From an uncultured Finegoldia sp. (GTDB lineage Bacteria > Bacillota > Clostridia > Tissierellales > Peptoniphilaceae), in assembly GCF_900766215.1 (NCBI RefSeq), contig NZ_CAAFUQ010000022.1, forward strand, positions 1 to 27,749: 27,749 nucleotides of DNA, given 5' to 3'. Positions 25,691 through 27,749 of the stretch are shown piece after piece. Position 1 is the stretch's first letter, and each line of letters opens with the position of its first letter. The notes beneath the pieces were generated by a model. That model was not told where the DNA came from. It was given only the letters and a program-made list of their open reading frames with translations, and did no database searches. A program made the position numbers and the translations under genes.

Positions 25691-26194
25691 ATGAGATATA
25701 GATTATATAATGCGAATGATTACGACAGATGTTGTGATTTGTTGAGAGATTCTGATATGAAGTACAGTTTTTCTGAGAAGAGCGATGTGAAATTGTTTGA
25801 GGATATTGTGAAATCGGAGAGTTTCTGTGAGTGTTGTACGTTTGTGTTGGAAGACGGTGATGCGATTTGTGGGATTGTGATGTTCACGAGGTGTCGTGTT
25901 AGGAAGTTCGATGGGTTGTTGCTGTCGATTTTCTACATTGACGATGAGCATTTGAGTGATGATAATGTGGATTTGCTTGTGGGAAATGCTGTCGATGATG
26001 TTATGAGCCTTGGCGTGAAATTTGTCTGCGTGATGGGAGAGCCTGATGTGTTCAGGAGATTTGGCTTCACGAGGGCGAGGGACTACGGGATTTTGTGTCC
26101 TTTTTATGTAGAGGATGATTATTTCATGGCGAGATGCGAGGATGGTTTTAAGACTCGTGGTGAGTTGAGTTATGCAAAGGAGTTTTTTGAGTAA
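25691..26194 (+). CDS. GNAT-family N-acetyltransferase (YhbS-like)
   Basis: A 167-residue protein with the GNAT plan: N-terminal YRLYNANDYDRCCDLLR helix region, central strands with a diverged acetyl-CoA loop region around the LSIFYIDDEHLSDDNVDLL segment, and the C-terminal motif PDVFRRFGFTRARDYGI, which is typical of YhbS-like acetyltransferases. The acceptor is unknown. GAGGG lies eight bases before ATG. Its stop TAA overlaps the next start by one base (TAATG), so the two proteins are probably made together and may act in one pathway. Base use is G-rich (GTG, TTG, GAG codons), as in the sortases. Confidence 0.8.
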   Translation: MRYRLYNANDYDRCCDLLRDSDMKYSFSEKSDVKLFEDIVKSESFCECCTFVLEDGDAICGIVMFTRCRVRKFDGLLLSIFYIDDEHLSDDNVDLLVGNAVDDVMSLGVKFVCVMGEPDVFRRFGFTRARDYGILCPFYVEDDYFMARCEDGFKTRGELSYAKEFFE

Positions 26195-26928
26195 TGAAGA
26201 TTAGTTTGTGTGCTGTTGAGCAACGTTTGAATGATAAGGTATTTAATATGAAGCAGATTGAGAAATACGCGAGAGAGGAAGCTGAAAATGGAGCTGACTT
26301 GTGTGTATTTGGGGAGAGTTTCTTGCAAGGGTTTGAGTGTTTGAGTTTCGTGTACAAGGATGATGTTGGTGTTCCTGTGACGCAAAATTCGAATGAGATT
26401 GCGGAGATTCGTAGGATTGCTAGGGAGAATGAGGTTGCGATTTCGTTCGGATATATTGAGAATGATTACGGTGCGTTTTATTCTTCGCAGATGACTGTGA
26501 CGAAACGTGGGGAGATTTTGAACAATTATAGGAGAATGAGTCCTGGTTGGAAGGAGCCTTCTGCTTGCAGCGATTACAGGGAAGGCAGCAAGTTGTATTT
26601 GTACAAGATGGATGGCGTGAGTTTTTCTACGTTGATTTGCGGAGATTTCTGGGATGAGAATTTGTATACTTATATTTCTATGATTGACTCTGATATTTTG
26701 TTGTGGCCTGTGTTTGTCGATTTTTCGGTGAAGGACTGGTTTAAGAATGAGTTTGAGGACTACAAGAAGCAATCTCAGCTTGTGCCGATGCCGGTGTTGT
26801 TTGTGAATTCGTTCGTGGATGAGGATGACAGGGCAAAGGGTGGCGCTTATGTGTTTTACCAAGGGAAGGTTGTTGAGGAATTGGAACCAGGAGAAGCGGG
26901 TGTGTTGAGGTATGAGTTTGTAAGGTGA
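26194..26928 (+). CDS. Carbon-nitrogen hydrolase (nitrilase superfamily)
   Basis: A 244-residue cytosolic enzyme of the nitrilase/amidase superfamily, expected to hydrolyse an amide or carbamoyl C-N bond. Visible catalytic elements are E41 in VFGESFLQGF and nucleophile C149 in TLICGDFWDE. The lysine usually found in the YRK motif is replaced: the sequence reads NYRRMSPGWKEP, with R114 at the usual position and K120 six residues later. The length is slightly short but both ends look complete. The ATG overlaps the acetyltransferase stop by one base; AAGGAG lies 11 bases upstream. The substrate cannot be inferred. Downstream is only repeat DNA with no clear terminator of its own. Confidence 0.85.
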   Translation: MKISLCAVEQRLNDKVFNMKQIEKYAREEAENGADLCVFGESFLQGFECLSFVYKDDVGVPVTQNSNEIAEIRRIARENEVAISFGYIENDYGAFYSSQMTVTKRGEILNNYRRMSPGWKEPSACSDYREGSKLYLYKMDGVSFSTLICGDFWDENLYTYISMIDSDILLWPVFVDFSVKDWFKNEFEDYKKQSQLVPMPVLFVNSFVDEDDRAKGGAYVFYQGKVVEELEPGEAGVLRYEFVR

Positions 26929-26935
26929 GGTATTA

Positions 26936-27090
26936 GAGAATTCGTGTGTAGGTAGGTTTTGAGTGAGGGGTATGTTGTTAGATGGGGTTAGAGAGTTCGT
27001 GTGTAGGTAGACAGGGGCGGGTTTTGTTGCTAGATGCGTTGAGAATTCGTGTAAAGGTAGACAGGGACAAGGTTATGATTGCAGGATTTA
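26936..27090. repeat. Three tandem ~50-nt repeats starting GAGAATTCGTGT
   Basis: Units begin at 26936, 26991 and 27041 (periods 55 and 50). Consensus: GAGAATTCGTGT, GTAGGTAGACAGGGAC, then TTTTGTTGCTAGA. They start eight bases after the hydrolase stop codon. Two more copies are at 27465 and 27519. No gene lies between 26929 and the window end; short ORFs here are repeat-derived. Confidence 0.85.
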
Positions 27091-27121
27091 CGTTGTTTCA
27101 TACCAGAATAAAAGGTTTAAC
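27091..27121 (+). repeat. Repeat B copy 1 (left arm of composite element)
   Basis: A 31-nt sequence containing TTTCATACCAGAATAAAAGG then TTTAAC. It recurs almost exactly at 27570-27600, each time just downstream of a ~50-nt unit. A diverged inverted copy is at 27266-27293. Confidence 0.85.
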
Positions 27122-27156
27122 TACGCTCCTCTGGCTTCCAAAAATTGGAAAACAAC

Positions 27157-27231
27157 AAATCTTGAAACCCTAAAATTTGAAGCTCGTGCTTCGCACTCAA
27201 GCGGTCAAATTTTAGCCGGGTTTCTTTGATT
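27157..27231. repeat. Palindromic element C, copy 1
   Basis: Long nested stem: AATC (27158-27161), GAAACCC (27164-27170) and TAAAATTTGA (27171-27180) pair with TCAAATTTTA (27205-27214), GGGTTTC (27218-27224) and GATT (27228-27231). GCC is bulged on the right side. The apical part contains GTGC-TTC-GCAC. A weak TTGAG/CTCAA hairpin with T6 follows (27230-27250). Copy 2 is at 27670-27745. Confidence 0.85.
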
Positions 27232-27265
27232 GAGTTTTCTCAATTTTTTCCAGATGACTTGCTTA

Positions 27266-27293
27266 GTTAAAGCCTTTTATTCTAAAGGTTCAT
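27266..27293 (-). repeat. Inverted diverged copy of repeat B
   Basis: Read on the - strand it contains AGAATAAAAGGCTTTAAC, which matches repeat B copy 1 with one inserted C. Together with 27105-27121 it encloses element C copy 1, making a composite palindrome of about 190 nt. Confidence 0.75.
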
Positions 27294-27312
27294 ACCTCTG
27301 GGGGATTAGGGG

Positions 27313-27394
27313 GAGAAAGTTGATAATTCAACTCTCAAAATCCTAAATCCGTCCGCTCGCTTATGCGTCGCTTCCTGATTTTGACGGATTTTTT
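27313..27394. repeat. Two further hairpins in the repeat region
   Basis: AGTTGA-TAAT-TCAACT (27318-27333, extended by GAG/CTC) is followed by AAATCCGTC (27345-27353) pairing with GACGGATTT (27383-27391), which ends in a T-run. The second could terminate transcription coming from the hydrolase gene. Confidence 0.65.
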
Positions 27395-27464
27395 CGAATG
27401 AATTTTCGTTTGTATAGGGACAAGTGCTGACGTAGGTTAGGAATGTGAGTTGTTAGCTTAGTGT

Positions 27465-27569
27465 GAGAATTCGTGTGGAGATAGGTAGGGATAGGCGTTT
27501 TGTTGCAGGAGATGGTGTGAGAATTCGTGTTAAGGTAGAGAGGGACAGGCGTTTTTGTTGCTAGAATTA
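27465..27569. repeat. Two more copies of the ~50-nt repeat
   Basis: Units start at 27465 and 27519 (period 54) with the same GAGAATTCGTGT opening as the array at 26936. The last contains GGGACAGGCGTTTTTGTTGC. A decayed unit may precede them at about 27410-27460. Confidence 0.85.
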
Positions 27570-27600
27570 CGCTGTTTCATACCAGAATAAAAGGTTTAAC
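27570..27600 (+). repeat. Repeat B copy 2
   Basis: Near-identical to 27091-27121, again directly following a ~50-nt unit and preceding element C. Confidence 0.85.
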
Positions 27601-27669
27601 TTCACTCGTCAAATGGGCGTAGGAAGCGGCTTTGCTCGAATATCTGGTCTACAGAAATTTGTGATTTCT

Positions 27670-27745
27670 AAATCTTGGTCTCCTAAAATTTGAAGCTCGT
27701 GCTCCGCACTCAAGCGGTCAAATTTTAGCCGGAGCCCTTCGATTT
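27670..27745. repeat. Palindromic element C, copy 2
   Basis: Same TAAAATTTGA/TCAAATTTTA core (27684-27693, 27718-27727) and bulged GCC as copy 1. The outer arms are GGTCTCC (27677-27683) with GGAGCC (27731-27736), different in sequence from copy 1 but still complementary. AAATC (27670-27674) pairs with GATTT (27741-27745). The window ends four bases later, so the right arm corresponding to inverted B, if present, is outside. Confidence 0.85.
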
Positions 27746-27749
27746 GAAA

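Noticed and set aside
26982..27173. A 63-codon + strand ORF
   Set aside because: It lies across repeat units and palindromes, has no ribosome binding site and no protein-like pattern.
26936..27569. CRISPR array
   Set aside because: The units have no conserved repeat alternating with unique spacers; the whole ~50-nt unit is repeated, and there are no cas genes.

Overview
The window looks like the chromosome of an AT-rich, low-GC Gram-positive bacterium, most likely an anaerobic coccus of the Finegoldia/Peptoniphilus/Anaerococcus group. The evidence is strong AGGAGG-type ribosome binding sites, tRNAs with encoded CCA ends, sortase-type anchors, SpaA/Cna-B pilins and a long isopeptide-type surface adhesin. 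Finegoldia magna is my best single guess, but the genus is inference.

Layout. (1) 6-1236: eleven tRNA genes on the + strand (Asn, Leu, fMet, Met, Glu, Val, Asp, Thr, Tyr, Gly, Arg), broken by a 225-nt spacer with three hairpins and closed by a strong terminator. (2) 1281-2069: an AT-rich region with phased A-tracts, a candidate promoter and a long untranslated leader. (3) 2070-23360: a pilus island on the + strand. It contains a giant 4581-residue anchored adhesin (probable tip protein), an unrecognised two-TM protein with a pentapeptide repeat, a backbone pilin with a YPKN pilin motif, a minor/basal pilin, and three class C sortases overlapping by 14 nt each. A terminator closes it at 23364-23403. 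(4) 23505-24784: a broken gene with one frameshift and one in-frame stop. (5) 24897-25538 (- strand): a TrhA/hemolysin III-type membrane protein, diverging from (6) an acetyltransferase and a carbon-nitrogen hydrolase (25691-26928), translationally coupled by a TAATG overlap. (7) 26929-27749: no gene, but a dense composite repeat of about 50-nt direct repeats and nested palindromes.

How the genes work together. The anchored proteins carry the unusual sorting signals FPHTG, IPQTG and IPKTG, and three dedicated sortases follow. The gene order (large adhesin, backbone, minor pilin, sortases) fits a sortase-assembled pilus: the backbone pilin polymerises through its YPKN lysine, the giant protein caps the fibre and the second pilin probably anchors it. 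Structured untranslated RNA lies before the two-TM gene, before the backbone pilin and directly after it, and could set the dosage of subunits.

The items I would check first are the mosaic giant adhesin with an MSCRAMM-like TYTFTDY motif, the repeat-containing membrane protein embedded in the operon, the structured leader of the backbone pilin, and the palindromic element at the right edge, whose two copies show compensatory arm changes. No computation was run; all family assignments are from reading the sequence.
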